Positions 33,338-44,909 of a stretch of DNA of 64,000 nt are shown piece after piece. Within the stretch, counting starts at the first letter, position 1, and each line of letters opens with the position of its first letter. The notes under the pieces were generated by a model. That model was given only the letters and a program-made list of their open reading frames with translations, ran no database searches and was not told where the DNA came from. The DNA is from Cercis canadensis (taxonomy: Eukaryota > Streptophyta > Magnoliopsida > Fabales > Fabaceae), in assembly GCA_003255065.1 (NCBI GenBank), contig QAOA01005637.1:285903-349902 (forward strand), in the 5' to 3' direction. The position numbers were made by a program, and so were the translations under genes.

Positions 33338-34652
33338 AGGAATGGAGGTAGCTTGAAGTCACACCGGTATTTCCATATCACAGAAAAAATATGTGCTGGA
33401 TCTGTTACAAGAAACCAGTATGTTGGGCTGTAGACCAGCAGATACACCTATGGAACCTAATAAAAAACTAGGTGATGAGGATGAAGGCAGTGACATAGAC
33501 AAGGGAAGGTACCAGCGCCTTGTTGGTAGATTAATTTACCTCTCTCACACAAGGCCAGATATTGCATTCCCTATAAGTGTAGTGAGACAATTCATGCACT
33601 CTCCTAAAGAAGGGCACTTGGAGGCAGTCTACAAAATTTTGAGATATTTGAAAGGGACTCCTGGAAATGGTCTATTTTTTAAAAGGGGAGGTCCAAGATA
33701 TGTTGAAATCTTCACTGATGCAGATTGGGCAGGTTCTGTAATTGATAGACGCTCAACCTCAGGGTATTGCACTTACATGTGGGGCAACCTTGTAACTTGG
33801 AGAAGCAAGAAACAATTTGTGGTTGCTCAAAGTACTGCTGAGGCTGAATACAGGGCCTTGGCTCATGGTATATGTGAAGGTATTTGGCTAAAACGCATGT
33901 TACGAGAGCTTTGGATTCCTAGTTATATGCCTATAAAGCTCTACTGTGACAACAAAGCTGCTGTGAGTATTGCTCACAATCCTGTCCATCATGACAGAAC
34001 TAAGCATGTAAAGATAGACAGACACTTCATCAAAGAAAAGATCGACAATGGTACCATTAATCTACGGTACCTGCCCACAGCACAAGAAGTTGCAGATGTG
34101 CTTACCAAGAGTCTTCCTAGGCCTCGGTTTAATGCACTAACAAGCAAGCTGGGCATGATTAATATCTATGCCTCAGCTTAAGGGGGAGTGTTGAAATCCC
34201 AAAAGTTATGGGATTGACAATCAAAGAGAATTATTGACTTTCCATATATAGCTCATTTAATGGGATAGCTGTAAATCCCTTAGATTAAGCTGTATTTATT
34301 TGTAATTTCCTAGATTAGACTATTTCTGATTTTGAGGGATTAATTGGTTGTATCAAATCCCTATAAATTCACAGCTCCTTCACCATTTAGGTAAGGAAGC
34401 CAATACAAAATTTCTACAATCCATTCTCTTTTTTCAACTAAAACTTCTTCCCTGCCTAACTCCACAGGTACCTTGCGCTGCCAATGAAATAAGTAATAGA
34501 TCATACATGGTATGCATCATACAATAATTCAATATCCCAGGCTTGTTGAGTTTTCCTGTTTAAGATGCACAACACCATATTCTTTCTTAAGGCATCCGAA
34601 CAAATATATACATCAAGAGATCATGGGGATGCTTACAAATCTATGAGCAATT
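33338..34652 (+). repeat. 1315-bp segment, first copy (duplicated across N at 34653)
   Basis: This stretch covers the end of family A copy 3 (part of RT, RNase H, 3' LTR) plus 234 bp of its right flank. It recurs at 34654-35968 with exactly the same length (offset 1316) and only scattered base differences. Confidence 0.95.
34189..34418 (+). repeat. 3' LTR of family A copy 3 (variant subfamily)
   Basis: 230 bp, starting TGTTGAAATCCC and ending TTTCTACA. It is shorter and more diverged than the 5' LTR of the same element. It is repeated at 35505-35734. Confidence 0.9.
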
Positions 34653-34653
34653 N
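34653..34653. other. Single N at a probable unmerged contig overlap
   Basis: The sequence before this N (33338-34652) is the same as the sequence after it (34654-35968). This is the pattern left when two overlapping contigs, possibly from the two haplotypes, are placed end to end. Confidence 0.8.
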
Positions 34654-35968
34654 AGGAATGGAGGTAGCTTGAAGTCACACCAGTATTTCCATATCACAGA
34701 AAAAATATGTGCTGGATCTGTTACAAGAAACCAGTATGTTGAGCTGTAGACCAACAGATACACCTATGGAACCTAATAAAAAACTAGGTGATGAGGATGA
34801 AGGCAGTGACATAGACAAGGGAAGGTACCAGCGCCTTGTTGGTAGATTAATTTACCTCTCTCACACAAGGCCAGATATTGCATTCCCTGTAAGTGTAGTG
34901 AGACAATTCATGCACTCTCCTAAAGAAGGGCACTTGGAGGCAGTCTACAAAATTTTCAGATATTTGAAAGGGACTCCTGGAAAGGGTCTATTTTTTAAAA
35001 GGGGAGGTCCAAGATATGTTGAAATCTTCACTGATGCAGATTGGGCAGGTTCTGTAATTGATAGACGCTCAACCTCAGGGTATTGCACTTACATGTGGAG
35101 CAACCTTGTAACTTGGAGAAGCAAGAAACAATTTTTGGTTGCTCAAAGTACTGCTGAGGCTGAATACAGGGCCTTGGCTCATGGTATATGTGAAGGTATT
35201 TGGCTAAAACGCATGTTAAGAGAGCTTTGGATTCCTAGTTATATGCCTATAAAGCTCTACTGTGACAACAAAGCTGCTGTGAGTATTGCTCACAATCCTG
35301 TCCATCATGACAGAACTAAGCATGTAAAGATAGACAGACACTTCATCAAAGAAAAGATCGACAATGGTACCATTAATCTACGGTACCTGCCCACAGCACA
35401 AGAAGTTGCAGATGTGCTTACCAAGAGTCTTCCTAGGCCTCGGTTTAATGCACTAACAAGCAAGCTGGGCATGATTAATATCTATGCCTCAGCTTAAGGG
35501 GGAGTGTTGAAATCCCAAAAGTTATGGGATTGACAATCAAAGAGAATTATTGACTTTCCGTATATAGCTCATTTAATGGGATAGCTGTAAATCCCTTAGA
35601 TTAAGCTGTATTTATTTGTAATTTCCTAGATTAGACTATTTCTGATTTTGAGGGATTAATTGGTTGTATCAAATCCCTATAAATTCACAGCTCCTTCACC
35701 ATTTAGGTAAGGAAGCCAATACAAAATTTCTACAATCCATTCTCTTTTTTCAACTAAAACTTCTTCCCTGCCTAACTCCACAGGTACCTTGCGCTGCCAA
35801 TGAAATAAGTAATAGATCATACATGGTATGCATCATACAATAATTCAATATCCCAGGCTTGTTGAGTTTTCCTGTTTAAGATGCACAACACCATATTCTT
35901 TCTTAAGGCATCCGAACAAATATATACATCAAGAGATCATGGGGATGTTTACAAATCTATGAGCAATT
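34654..35968 (+). repeat. 1315-bp segment, second copy (copia 3' end, LTR 35505-35734, flank)
   Basis: A second copy of 33338-34652, beginning exactly at the N and running into unique sequence at 35969. It contains part of copia RT, RNase H, a 230-bp LTR at 35505-35734 and 234 bp of non-repeat flank. A real second insertion would not copy the flank as well, so this is a duplication, most likely in the assembly. Confidence 0.93.
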
Positions 35969-36245
35969 AGTGGAGTTTAAAGATAAATTGAAATGTTAAC
36001 ATTCCATATTGGTACAATTGCCAATTCAAGAACCTTTTTGCAATTTACTTTTCATCCCACTTTATGATGCTGGCCTGAATAGGTTTATGAGTTCTATACA
36101 AGGCATCACCAGAGCCTCAATTTTTGTGTCTATTGGTTTTTGATTATTTTCTATGATTTTTACATGTACTTTTATATTACAATAAACCTATTTAGGAAAC
36201 TTACACCTATTTAGGTAATAAAATGACATCAGCGTAGCAAAGCCC
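35969..36245. other. Short intergenic stretch 3' of the TORTIFOLIA1-like gene
   Basis: AT-rich, with no open frame of note. It should hold the 3' UTR of the minus-strand gene ending at 36246, or intron sequence if that gene continues past its GC donor. Confidence 0.5.
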
Positions 36246-39200
36246 CTAGTGTTTCACACCATTGAATGACTTAATGTGCTGTTTAATTTTGACAAAACAA
36301 TAGAGACTAGTCAGAGCAAAGTCATAATCAATAATTGCCATGCTACAATCAGTAAGAGTAAGTGGACTTGCCTGCTGCAACCAGGGAATGATGGTGTTCA
36401 AAAATCTTCCTTCAAGGAGATATGATGCTAAAGTACTAAGAAGATCATTGACAGTCTTAACTGATAAACATTCTAGAACCGGACCAGTTTTATTCAGAAG
36501 CTCAACTAGAATAAGTTCATCACCAGAACACAGAGCTTCCATGTATGCAGATTCTAGGTCCCCTTCACATAGAAGACCTTTCATGCGTTTCCAGTAGCTG
36601 TTATTACTTTCTGAACAACCATTTCTCGAATTTGCTCTAGAAGCTGGGGAAAAGACACCATTCTTTTTAATTTGAGTAAAAGTAAAACCCATGCTCTGGG
36701 TATCCTGCCCTGAGCTGTTCAAAGTATCCTTCTCAGTAAAATTTCTAGTTATCTTAACCTTGGAATTTGTTCGTATATCTGCAATCTCTCTGGTGGGATT
36801 CCTCAGTTGGCTCCTTGCAAATGCTTTTTCCTCCCAAATGTCAGAACTTTTAACGGATAAGGAAGGCAGCCTATTATGACTATCTACAGATGGTCTAGGA
36901 GTGCACATGGAGAGTCTAGGAGAAGCCATAATTTGGCTTTGCTCAAAAGATTTGGAGTTGTCTGAACAAGAATATCTACCTCCGCGTACAGAATCTTTCA
37001 TTAATCTGTCAAGTACATGCTCTAAACCTACCACCCTCGATTGGATTGTAGACAAGGTACCCATTATGCCAGATGTAAATACCTGTAAAGATTTGGCAGT
37101 ATACTAAGTAAAAGGCATACCATGTGATTCATGACAAGAAACACGGTTCAGTGTTACAACAATTTGTGTCAAAAACTACAGAATTCATATAAGTTTATTT
37201 TCTTTCTCATCTCACGATAATTGGTTATTAGTAGGAGACGTAATCATAGGAAGATAACAACTCTTATGGATGGTATTTCAAGGATTCTCATGCTGTTAAG
37301 GAAAACATGGAAGCCTGGGTTTAAGAAATCACTTCATGTTGAAAAATGATTATGAGAACCAGAGCTCTAAAACCTGGAATCACATAAATATATACCTGTA
37401 ATTGATCCATCAAATTTGCCTGTTTGGTTTCAATATCTGAAAGTTGTTTTTGGATACGAACCATTTCATTTGTCATTTGCACACAACATCCATGTGTAGT
37501 TAAGGAACTTGACTCTGTGACTGTAGATTCCGAACTTCTGTGATTCTGCATCTTGACAGAGTACACTTGTTCATCACAACTTAATTCCTCACCACCAAAC
37601 CGTTGACTTCTTCCAATTGGCTTCAGCAATCCATTATTTATAAAACAGTCATGAGAAACAGTTAGGAACTTGGTCTCAAAGTTATCAGTGGCAAGATTAG
37701 AAACAGAAGAACACTCCTGTTTTTCATCCATCGGTACATATTCATAGGCAAGATCCTGCATGCTTGTAACATCGGTGCTCATTCTTTCTAATGCCTTAGT
37801 GACAGAACTACTCTCAGATTCTTCATTCTGGAAGTCTGCTACATCATGGGTTTTGGGGAGAGCAATTTCAACATGCCAATCAACTGGTTTGGGATGGTGA
37901 GCATTTTCCACATAATTTTGACATGCTTTTCTAACAGACAAAGGAATCCTGCCCGTAGTTGATTTTATAGCACCTTTCTGGAGCTTCCCATCCCGTCGTG
38001 CAGATTCAGTAGTACTACTAACATCTGCAGAATCACCTCCATAGACATTTTCTGTGGAAAACACAAACAGATGATGAAAACATAAAAAAAGAAGAAATAA
38101 AAGCATGTCAATGAATAAAATGACTAGAATCAGCAGGGCACATCATAAGACGAAGAACTTGAAAATAGGGGTGTAAATCTAGATATGCACAAAATTCACT
38201 ACCTTAATATCTTTTTTGAAAATGTATTCGAAAATTGGGGAAGTAGCTTGTTCATAATAAAGTAACAAACAGAAAACTATTCTAGCCTGCTATGTAAGGC
38301 ATCTTGTATATGATATTATGATCAGGTCACCAAACTTTGTTTCTAGAGAATCCAAGACGCTGTTGTTCATTTGCAATATCATACAACTGAACCACATTGC
38401 ATACCAACCAAGAATCCCAAACATAAGTTGGGAACCAGGAAGTTTGTTACCAAAAGCAGCCTTTTTCTGTACACTAAGGATGTACGATAGGACAAAAAGT
38501 TGTAAGATGTTAGGTTTATATTTCTTAGTCTCAGTCATTAAATCATCATGATTCCAGTGGACATGAATGCAATACTGCAATATAAGTCATATCTCAGTAG
38601 TTCAAAAAATCTGAAGACCTGATCATGGGTAATTCCAAAATCTTAATGACAAAGTTCAATCACTTCCAGTGATATAAACTATTAGATATAAAACCATTCC
38701 TGGGCCTTCACCTAACAGTTGAAGCTTTTGGGTTGAATTGGTTCTTGACATAAACAATAATCAAGCAGGTCAGAGATCAATTATTAATCAAGTTAAAAAG
38801 AAAGTTTACAATCAATCAATTCAGCTTATTACAACTTCTGACCATAGAAAGTAGTGGAACCATTCAGTTGAACCGAGAATTTTACACATTGATCTGAAGA
38901 AATATCCAAAAGGTAAGAGAGGAAAGTTAAACTTCTTTTGGAATGTTGACTGGTGAGTTTTAACTGATACATTCAAAAGGACTATTTTTTGTCTGCGCAA
39001 CTAAGAATCAGTAAAATGTGTCTTATATCCTATATACCATGAATCAAAATAATTCTAAAGAAAAACCACACTTTAGGTGGGAACTGATAGTTTGACTAGT
39101 TGAGCAAGATGAACAACAAGCATGTTTGACCTGTCAAATATAATATTCAAACAGAAATAATATGGCATTTTTTTGTTAGTTTAAATATACCAAGAGTTTA

Positions 39201-42200
39201 AGGTATCATGAACAAATTTTGACCATTCAGCCATGCTCCATATTTCAAGACACAATGACGAGATGATTCCTACACTATAAAACAAGTGGTGTGGAAGGTT
39301 GTTTCTGATATTTTGGAAACAAATAGGCTTGAGGTCATAGTCTCTCCAGCTGAGAATTCATAACCCTTCAATATCCTCTGGCATGTTTAAGCTATTAACC
39401 ACCTGCCAAGTGTTTTTTCTGAGAGAAAGAATAGGAATTCACCACCAAGCTTACATTCTGAGGCGTCATTCAAATTACTTTAGAATAGAGACAGAAGATT
39501 CAGAAACTAATAGAAGAACTTTTCTCCTTACTTCTAATACCATCACAGAAAGAAATGAGAAGGCAGGGTTGAAACATATCAATGTATGCTTAGTCCAAAA
39601 CACCAAATTGTAAATGTTAACATAAGTTTGTGGCAATCGAAGTCATTCTATCAATGTTGACTCATTAACCTAACCAACTTCCACTAAGCAAGAAGTAAGA
39701 CAATGGATTTTTCTACACAGGAAAGGTATTAAGAGAGGGGTTTTCCTCAAGTTTTTTTAGTATATTTGTGTGTGTGTTTAGCAATCCCTAATCTTGAATT
39801 TTCAAAAATAGCTAACCTTTTGATCACAACAAATCTTAGTATTACTTAATTGACATAAATGTCAGCAATCAATTCAACACACTAACTTTTTCTCTGGGAA
39901 ACAAATGAGGGAATGAGAGTTAAAAATGCATCTATACGTGATACATGTATCAATACATTTATGAAAACGCATGTAGAATGTATTGTCTAAGTTCATTTTT
40001 GTAGCATTCCTCTCACAATCATTCCCTCCATTTTCAGCTATTCCAAACAGAGGGTAAAAGTCAACACAAACCAATAGATCTAAGAATTGACGCACTAAAA
40101 GAAAAAGATATTCAATTGCATAAGTATTGATCACTAGGAAAACCATCTCAAAAGCCAGAAAATGAAATTATTCAAATCAATCTGGCCAATTTCAATGATG
40201 AAGGCAACAAGGATAAGGAACAGGAGAAGGCAAATGAGAAAGATGATGATGATGATTATGATAATGATAATGGTTATGCTTTTCAGATCACCATATCTCA
40301 GAATCTGAGATGAATCCTAGACCATGTAAGATCCTACACTCAATTGGTGAATACGGGGGACATGCTATCAAAAGACAAATTAAAATAGAATTCAAAAATA
40401 CTGACTAAAGCATTGATTCTTTAGTTTGATTAGACAACTGCCATACACTATGGTTCAGTACATCTTTTAAAAAGCTGTGTTCTGCATAATACATTTTTCT
40501 GACGTTAAACTTACATTGCAAAACCAGCAATTAAAGGCCAACATAGTTTTTGCACAGTATTGTGTAAGAGCAAGATTTTCCTACTGTATTTCACAAAGCC
40601 ACATATCAAGCTTTCTTATATGCTGCTGCAAAGCTTATCTAAAAAACAAAGTAAACTGAAAGACAGCACACACTAAACCTTTAAGGGAGGATCCTGTTTC
40701 AGAGGGCTCAGGAGTATTGGGGCCTGGAAGACTTCTCCAGTACTTTAGAGCCTGCAACACTGCATCCCTAACTGGTTTCACCTATAAGCATATAAGGAAG
40801 TTATCTAAGAATATTCACATGGAACAAGAATTTCATAAATGTGAATATTAGACTGAAAATCACCTTGTCAAATCGACATGCTTCAAGAGAATGAATACAA
40901 GAAGCCCTTAAACCACCGAAAAAGGAACCACCACTCAAACCAATTTCTCCTAATGCTACCGAAGCTGCTTTACGTGTCGTCCAGTCGGTATCTTTTAGGG
41001 CCTCTTGGATACTAGTAATAGCAGTGAATAAAATATTTTGTGTCGGAGCACCCCCCGCCTGAAATAACACATTAAAAGGCAAGCCCATGTATAATGACAA
41101 AGTACTTGTTAATTGTTATCATGCAATGGATTACAGACAATCATTAACTTCTTAATGACCCACCAACTGCTACTAGTAGTTCACATAGAAGCAACACTGC
41201 CCTTTTTGAAAGGAAGATATTAATATTCTTTGTAGGTAAACAAGCAGGTAAGAGAACAGAAAAAGAGAAATATATCAGGTTCAGCTGCATCATGTTGGCA
41301 TTTTCAAGTTTTTCCTTTCATTTACCTCCCTCTCCCCTCAAAACTGTCCATTAAGAACCAATATTAGATGCTTAGCTGCTTTGTGAATAAAAATAAAAGA
41401 ATATATTATCCTTCTTTTTTTTGGTTGGGGTTGGGATGGGGAAGGGGAACTACGATGAAAATCCTGCATCTTAAACTATGATGAAACTATAATCCAAATG
41501 TTACCGGCTGTCAATGAAAATAAAATTCTGAATTGATCAGTCTCACAAGAATCATATAGTTATCCTATGTTAGAAAAGTATAATATTTCACCTCCAAGAT
41601 CACATGTGCTAATAGCTGATGCAGAAAAGACATACTTGCAATAGTTCACTTCTTATCCAAATAACATTTTCCAAACTTGCATAAACAAACATCCAGAAAT
41701 GCATGGTCTTATTATTTGGCCCTAAAGCACCCTTGATAACTCAGGCAAAAGCTGATTCTGATGTCATATGTATATACACTCCTAAACCCCGCTAGCATTT
41801 TTTAGTATTACTGTAGTAATGGGCAAGCTAAGATTAGAGCTGAAGTCCTCCCGAGTTTGTCTTTCTTATTTGAAAATCATCGAAGAAAAATGAACTATAA
41901 GATTGGAAATAGTGCACAAGTTGAGAAAGCATACAGCAAAACACAATTCCATAGCCTCTATCACATATGTTGCTTCAGGCATCAATTCCATACACATAAA
42001 AAGAAAGTAAACAAGAAGATAATTTCATCATAAAACCAGAATCACATAAAACAATCTATGTGAATATGGGCAAGAAAACACCTTATATGCTTCTATCATA
42101 ACTACCTGGATAATACTTCTGTTCAACTCAATTATTGCTGGTTTTGCCATAAAATGTGGATTTTTAAGCAACTTTACAGTCCTAGTCAACATCCTCTGCA

Positions 42201-42762
42201 AAACTGAAACTGGGGGATCATGTGTATTGTCAATGATCCTTGCCAAGCAAAAAGCAGAACCTAACTGCACCTGCTTATTTTGTTCGCCCAGAGCTTCAAA
42301 AAGTGGCCTCACCAATATAACAAAGACCTTGTCACTTTCATTCCCACGATTGACCAATTTTGTAGCCAAAACACCAAGTGTTTCCACACATACATCCCTC
42401 ACAATAGAATCTGGGTCTCTAAGCCGCTTAACAATGCTGGCAACCATCTTAGGAAGATGTGGTAGAATGAGACCCTCATGAAATCTTGCCATAGTACCCA
42501 TTAGCCTGATACATTCCTTCCTTATTGCGCTCTTTTGTTCAGAATCAGTGTCCAAAATACAAGACAGAAATGGGGAAATCCCATCAGGGGTTAAAGTCTG
42601 TGCTGTTTTCTCAAGCTCATCCGCCCCTATTTGGTGAGTATCACGATCTGCAAGCTTGTTCAATGCAAGAACAACTTTATGTTTAAGCTCAAAAATCACC
42701 TGTTGCGCATTGACCCTAGTTGCAGTTGGGCCTCTCATTTTCACTTGTGCATGTGTCTTCAT
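36246..42762 (-). CDS. TOR1-like: TORTIFOLIA1/SPIRAL2-like microtubule-associated protein (5 coding exons)
   Basis: A plant-specific HEAT-repeat protein; the family binds cortical microtubules and controls organ twisting and anisotropic growth. Exons by splice signals: 42762-42106, 41058-40864, 40781-40679, 38051-37396 and 37082-36246, about 815 residues, close to the family's usual length. Exons 1-3 encode the N-terminal HEAT array (ALNKLADRDTHQ, RKECIRLMGTMARFHEGL, DWTTRKAASVALGEIGLSGG, KPVRDAVLQALKYW). Exon 4 is Ser-rich and ends in a coiled coil (RIQKQLSDIETKQANLMDQL) that continues into exon 5. Exon 5 holds the conserved C-terminal block (YWKRMKGLLCEGDLESAYMEA). All internal junctions are GT-AG and in phase. 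After ...PWLQQ (36372) comes a strong GC-type donor (CAG|GCAAGT). Relatives continue beyond this point, so the last 42 residues given here may be intron read-through, with later exons lost or displaced by the copia insertions at 34-36 kb. Confidence 0.9.
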
Positions 42763-42881
42763 CTTGACGAATCACTATGTACGTTAATCCTTAATGCCAA
42801 GTTTAAATCATGTCAAAATTTTCCTTCTTGATGTATTGCATTTGCAACAACATCTTTCACAACCAAGGTCTACCTTGAATT

Positions 42882-43430
42882 CCTGCAATATGACTTTGTG
42901 ATGGTCATAAAACCAGAGAAAACAAAACTGAAATTAATCACACAACAATTAACCTGATAGATCAGATATAAAATGTATGTAATGCACTCACAAAAGTCTT
43001 GAGGTTGATTTCTGAATAAAATAAAATATAAATAAATTTGGTCTTCCAGTTACATACATACATACATACTTGTTCCAAAATCTCTACCAGAAAATTGACA
43101 ACCTGGATTTTCTTGATGCCCAAATAAGAATGAAGTAAAGGAAATGAAGGATCTGAAAGAGTAAAACCGAATAATTGATGAGTGCAACTGCAATCTGCAA
43201 ATTCAATAAGAATAGGGTATGGTACAGTGAATTAATTAATTAACTTCACAAGTGTCAAAATTTAAGAGAGAAAAAGGAATGCAAGAGTCAATCAGATTAG
43301 AACGAATCTCAATAAACTACTGAAAAGCTTACCTCGGGTTGGGGAAAATCTGTCCCCTAAACTCTAACCCCCACGCAAATAGAGAGAAAAGAAAAAAGAA
43401 AGAGAAAGCGTCTGGTTTGTTTTGTATTTG
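42882..43430 (-). promoter_or_regulatory. Spliced 5' UTR and promoter-proximal region of the TORTIFOLIA1-like gene
   Basis: Upstream of the start codon, an acceptor (TTGCAG|GA, exon from 42882) and a donor (CCGAG|GTAAGC, exon ending at 43333) define a 5' UTR intron of about 450 bp. The first exon is C/T-rich on the transcribed strand (a TTTCTCTTTC-type tract at 43380-43410), as in many plant leaders. I cannot fix the transcription start; it should lie near 43430. Confidence 0.6.
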
Positions 43431-43973
43431 TTTTTGAAGACTAGTCTAGGAAAGAGATTTCTTCTTCTGTTGGCATTTAGCATTGTCGTTATTGATTCTC
43501 AAGTGATGATGGCCTCTTATCTTTAAATTTCGCGCCCTCTCTATAGATTCGAATTTGGGGAGCGTTTCCACTGCTGGTGGTCCCACTTTGGGTTTCCAAG
43601 TATCACCTTCACGCCTTGGATTAGCATCGCTCCAATGGACTAGGATATCCTTAGGTCTTAACTAGCCATCGAGGATTCAAGATCTGTTTACTGTTTTTCC
43701 AGAATAAAAAAATAAAAAAAAAATCTGTTTACTGTTTAGCCAGGAAAACAAAAGAGAGATTGTGAGAAAGATTTTTGAATAGATTATTGTTGAGTTATTC
43801 AAATAAAAAAACAATTTCAAGTGAATTATTAAAAATAATTTAAAATGGATTACAATTATAGTATTATTTAAAAATTTAAAAAACCTTTAGCGTGCCAACT
43901 GCCAAGAGGTTAGTTCAAATAAATATTATACATCATTAAAATTGCCATTAAAGCTTGCTTTTGAATAATTATT
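43431..43973. other. Intergenic region upstream of the TORTIFOLIA1-like gene
   Basis: No gene. It should include the promoter of the minus-strand gene. A 15-bp ATCTGTTTACTGTTT direct repeat flanks an A-rich run (43681-43738). AT content rises toward the MITE at 43974. Confidence 0.5.
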
Positions 43974-44524
43974 AGGCTTAATTGCAATTTTGGTCCCCTA
44001 TTTTAATCACTTAAACATTTTAGTCCTCCTTCTTTAAAAATGAACTATTAAGTCCCTCTATATTCATAAAATGTACAAGTTTAGTCCATTTATCTTTAAG
44101 TCAAAATTCTTAGGTTTATTTCAAGGTGTAAAATTCTCTGATTCATAATCCCACTGTTCATATTGAAGGGCTACATCTTGTGAACCTCTTCACCAAATTT
44201 GAGCTCGATCTAACGGTGAAACTCAACCCAAAATACCAAAACTATAAATTTTCATCTAACCAAAAATCTAGACTTATTCACCGTTAGATCGAGCTGAAAT
44301 TTAATGGGAAGATTCACAAGTCGCAGCTCTTCAATCTGAACGGTGGGATTATAAATAAGATAACTTTACACCTTGAAATAAACTTAAGAATTTTGACTTA
44401 AAGATAAATAGACTAAACTTATACATTTTATGAATATAGAGGGACTCAATAGTTTATTTTTAAAGAATGAGGACCAAAACGTTCAAGTGGTTAAAATAAG
44501 ATGACCAAAATTGTAATTAAGCCT
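43974..44524. mobile_element. Palindromic (foldback) MITE, 551 bp
   Basis: The whole element is a near-perfect inverted repeat: the left arm (AGGCTTAATTGCAATTTTGG) is the reverse complement of the right end. Matching arms carry the same ATTTTGACTTAAAGATAA-type blocks and a central pair around ACCGTTAGATCGAGCT. Flanks share AATTATT (TAATTATT if one end base is counted), consistent with a 7-9 bp target duplication. It has no coding capacity. The long hairpin and duplication size suggest a Mutator-type or foldback MITE. Transcribed, it would form a long double-stranded hairpin. Confidence 0.82.
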
Positions 44525-44557
44525 AATTATTAATGTTTGACAAAGAAAAAAGTTACA

Positions 44558-44558
44558 N
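44558..44558. other. Single N; duplicated flank, second copy resembling the MITE-free site
   Basis: Bases 44525-44557 (AATTATTAATGTTTGAC...) recur at 44565-44597 after the N with one difference. The post-N copy starts GAATAATTATT followed directly by AATGTTTGG. That joins the sequence left of the MITE (43963-43973) to the sequence right of it, as expected for an allele lacking the MITE. Confidence 0.65.
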
Positions 44559-44625
44559 GAATAATTATTAATGTTTGGCAAAGAAAAAAGTTACAAGCGC
44601 AAATTATACAAACTTATTTTTACAT

Positions 44626-44635
44626 ACAATATATC
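44626..44635 (+). repeat. 10-bp target site duplication, left side of giant MULE
   Basis: ACAATATATC here is repeated exactly at 63351-63360, just outside the other terminal inverted repeat. Mutator-type elements make 9-bp (sometimes 8-11 bp) duplications; one of the ten bases could be chance. Confidence 0.88.
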
Positions 44636-44891
44636 GGCACTTTGACCTAGTAATTAGGCTTTTTAGAGTTATTTCCCTAACTGGAATAGGTTGAAAGTTA
44701 AATATGTAAATATTGTAGTTTTAGAAAAATTGAAAAAAAAAAAAAAAAAAAAAAGTAGGTGGGATGGCGTGGGCCCCACCAGACACGCTGGGGGCCCTGC
44801 GGCACGTCTCCAAGGGTGGTGCCATGTCTTGGGCGACACGTCCGTCCTTGTCCAGCTTGCCAGCTTTTGCAACTCGGTTATGTGTGTCAGC
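44636..44891 (+). repeat. Left terminal inverted repeat of the MULE
   Basis: It matches the reverse complement of 63099-63350 along its length, including an A tract (44731-44753; T tract on the other side) and a GC-rich block (GGCCCCACC, GGGGGCCCTGCG, TCTCCAAGGGTGGTG). The identity stops after GTGTGTCAGC. TIRs over 200 bp are typical of Mutator elements and usually contain the promoter and transposase binding site. Confidence 0.9.
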
Positions 44892-44909
44892 TTCTTTTGA
44901 ACATATGTC

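Larger units (their letters stand above)
23858..34418 (+). mobile_element. Ty1/copia LTR retrotransposon, family A copy 3, with nested gypsy element
   Basis: The left part has a 241-bp 5' LTR (23858-24098), primer site (24099-24110), gag, protease, integrase and the start of RT. The gypsy chromovirus (27167-32685) interrupts it. From 32686 RT resumes, followed by RNase H, polypurine tract and a 230-bp 3' LTR (34189-34418). Without the insert the element would be about 5 kb. It is a broken fossil with at least six breaks. The 3' LTR and RNase H belong to a slightly different subfamily (LTR start TGTTGAAATCCCAAAAG) from the 5' LTR. The 5-bp flanks do not match (ATTAT versus ATCCA), so the copy looks composite. 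Confidence 0.9.

Noticed and set aside
34419-34500. Acceptor-like TTGGCAG followed by a short minus-strand frame (KVPVELGREEVLVEKREW)
   Set aside because: It could be an exon of a neighbouring gene, but I cannot match it to TORTIFOLIA1 or alanyl-tRNA synthetase. It is only about 20 codons long and is cut by the LTR.
34654-35734. Treated at first as a fourth family A copia insertion
   Set aside because: It duplicates both the element's 3' end and its unique right flank with equal length around an N, so it is a duplicated contig end rather than a new insertion.
38290-38580. 96-codon minus-strand frame
   Set aside because: It lies in the 2.6-kb intron between exons 3 and 4 of the TORTIFOLIA1-like gene and shows no domain. 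The same applies to 39874-40146.
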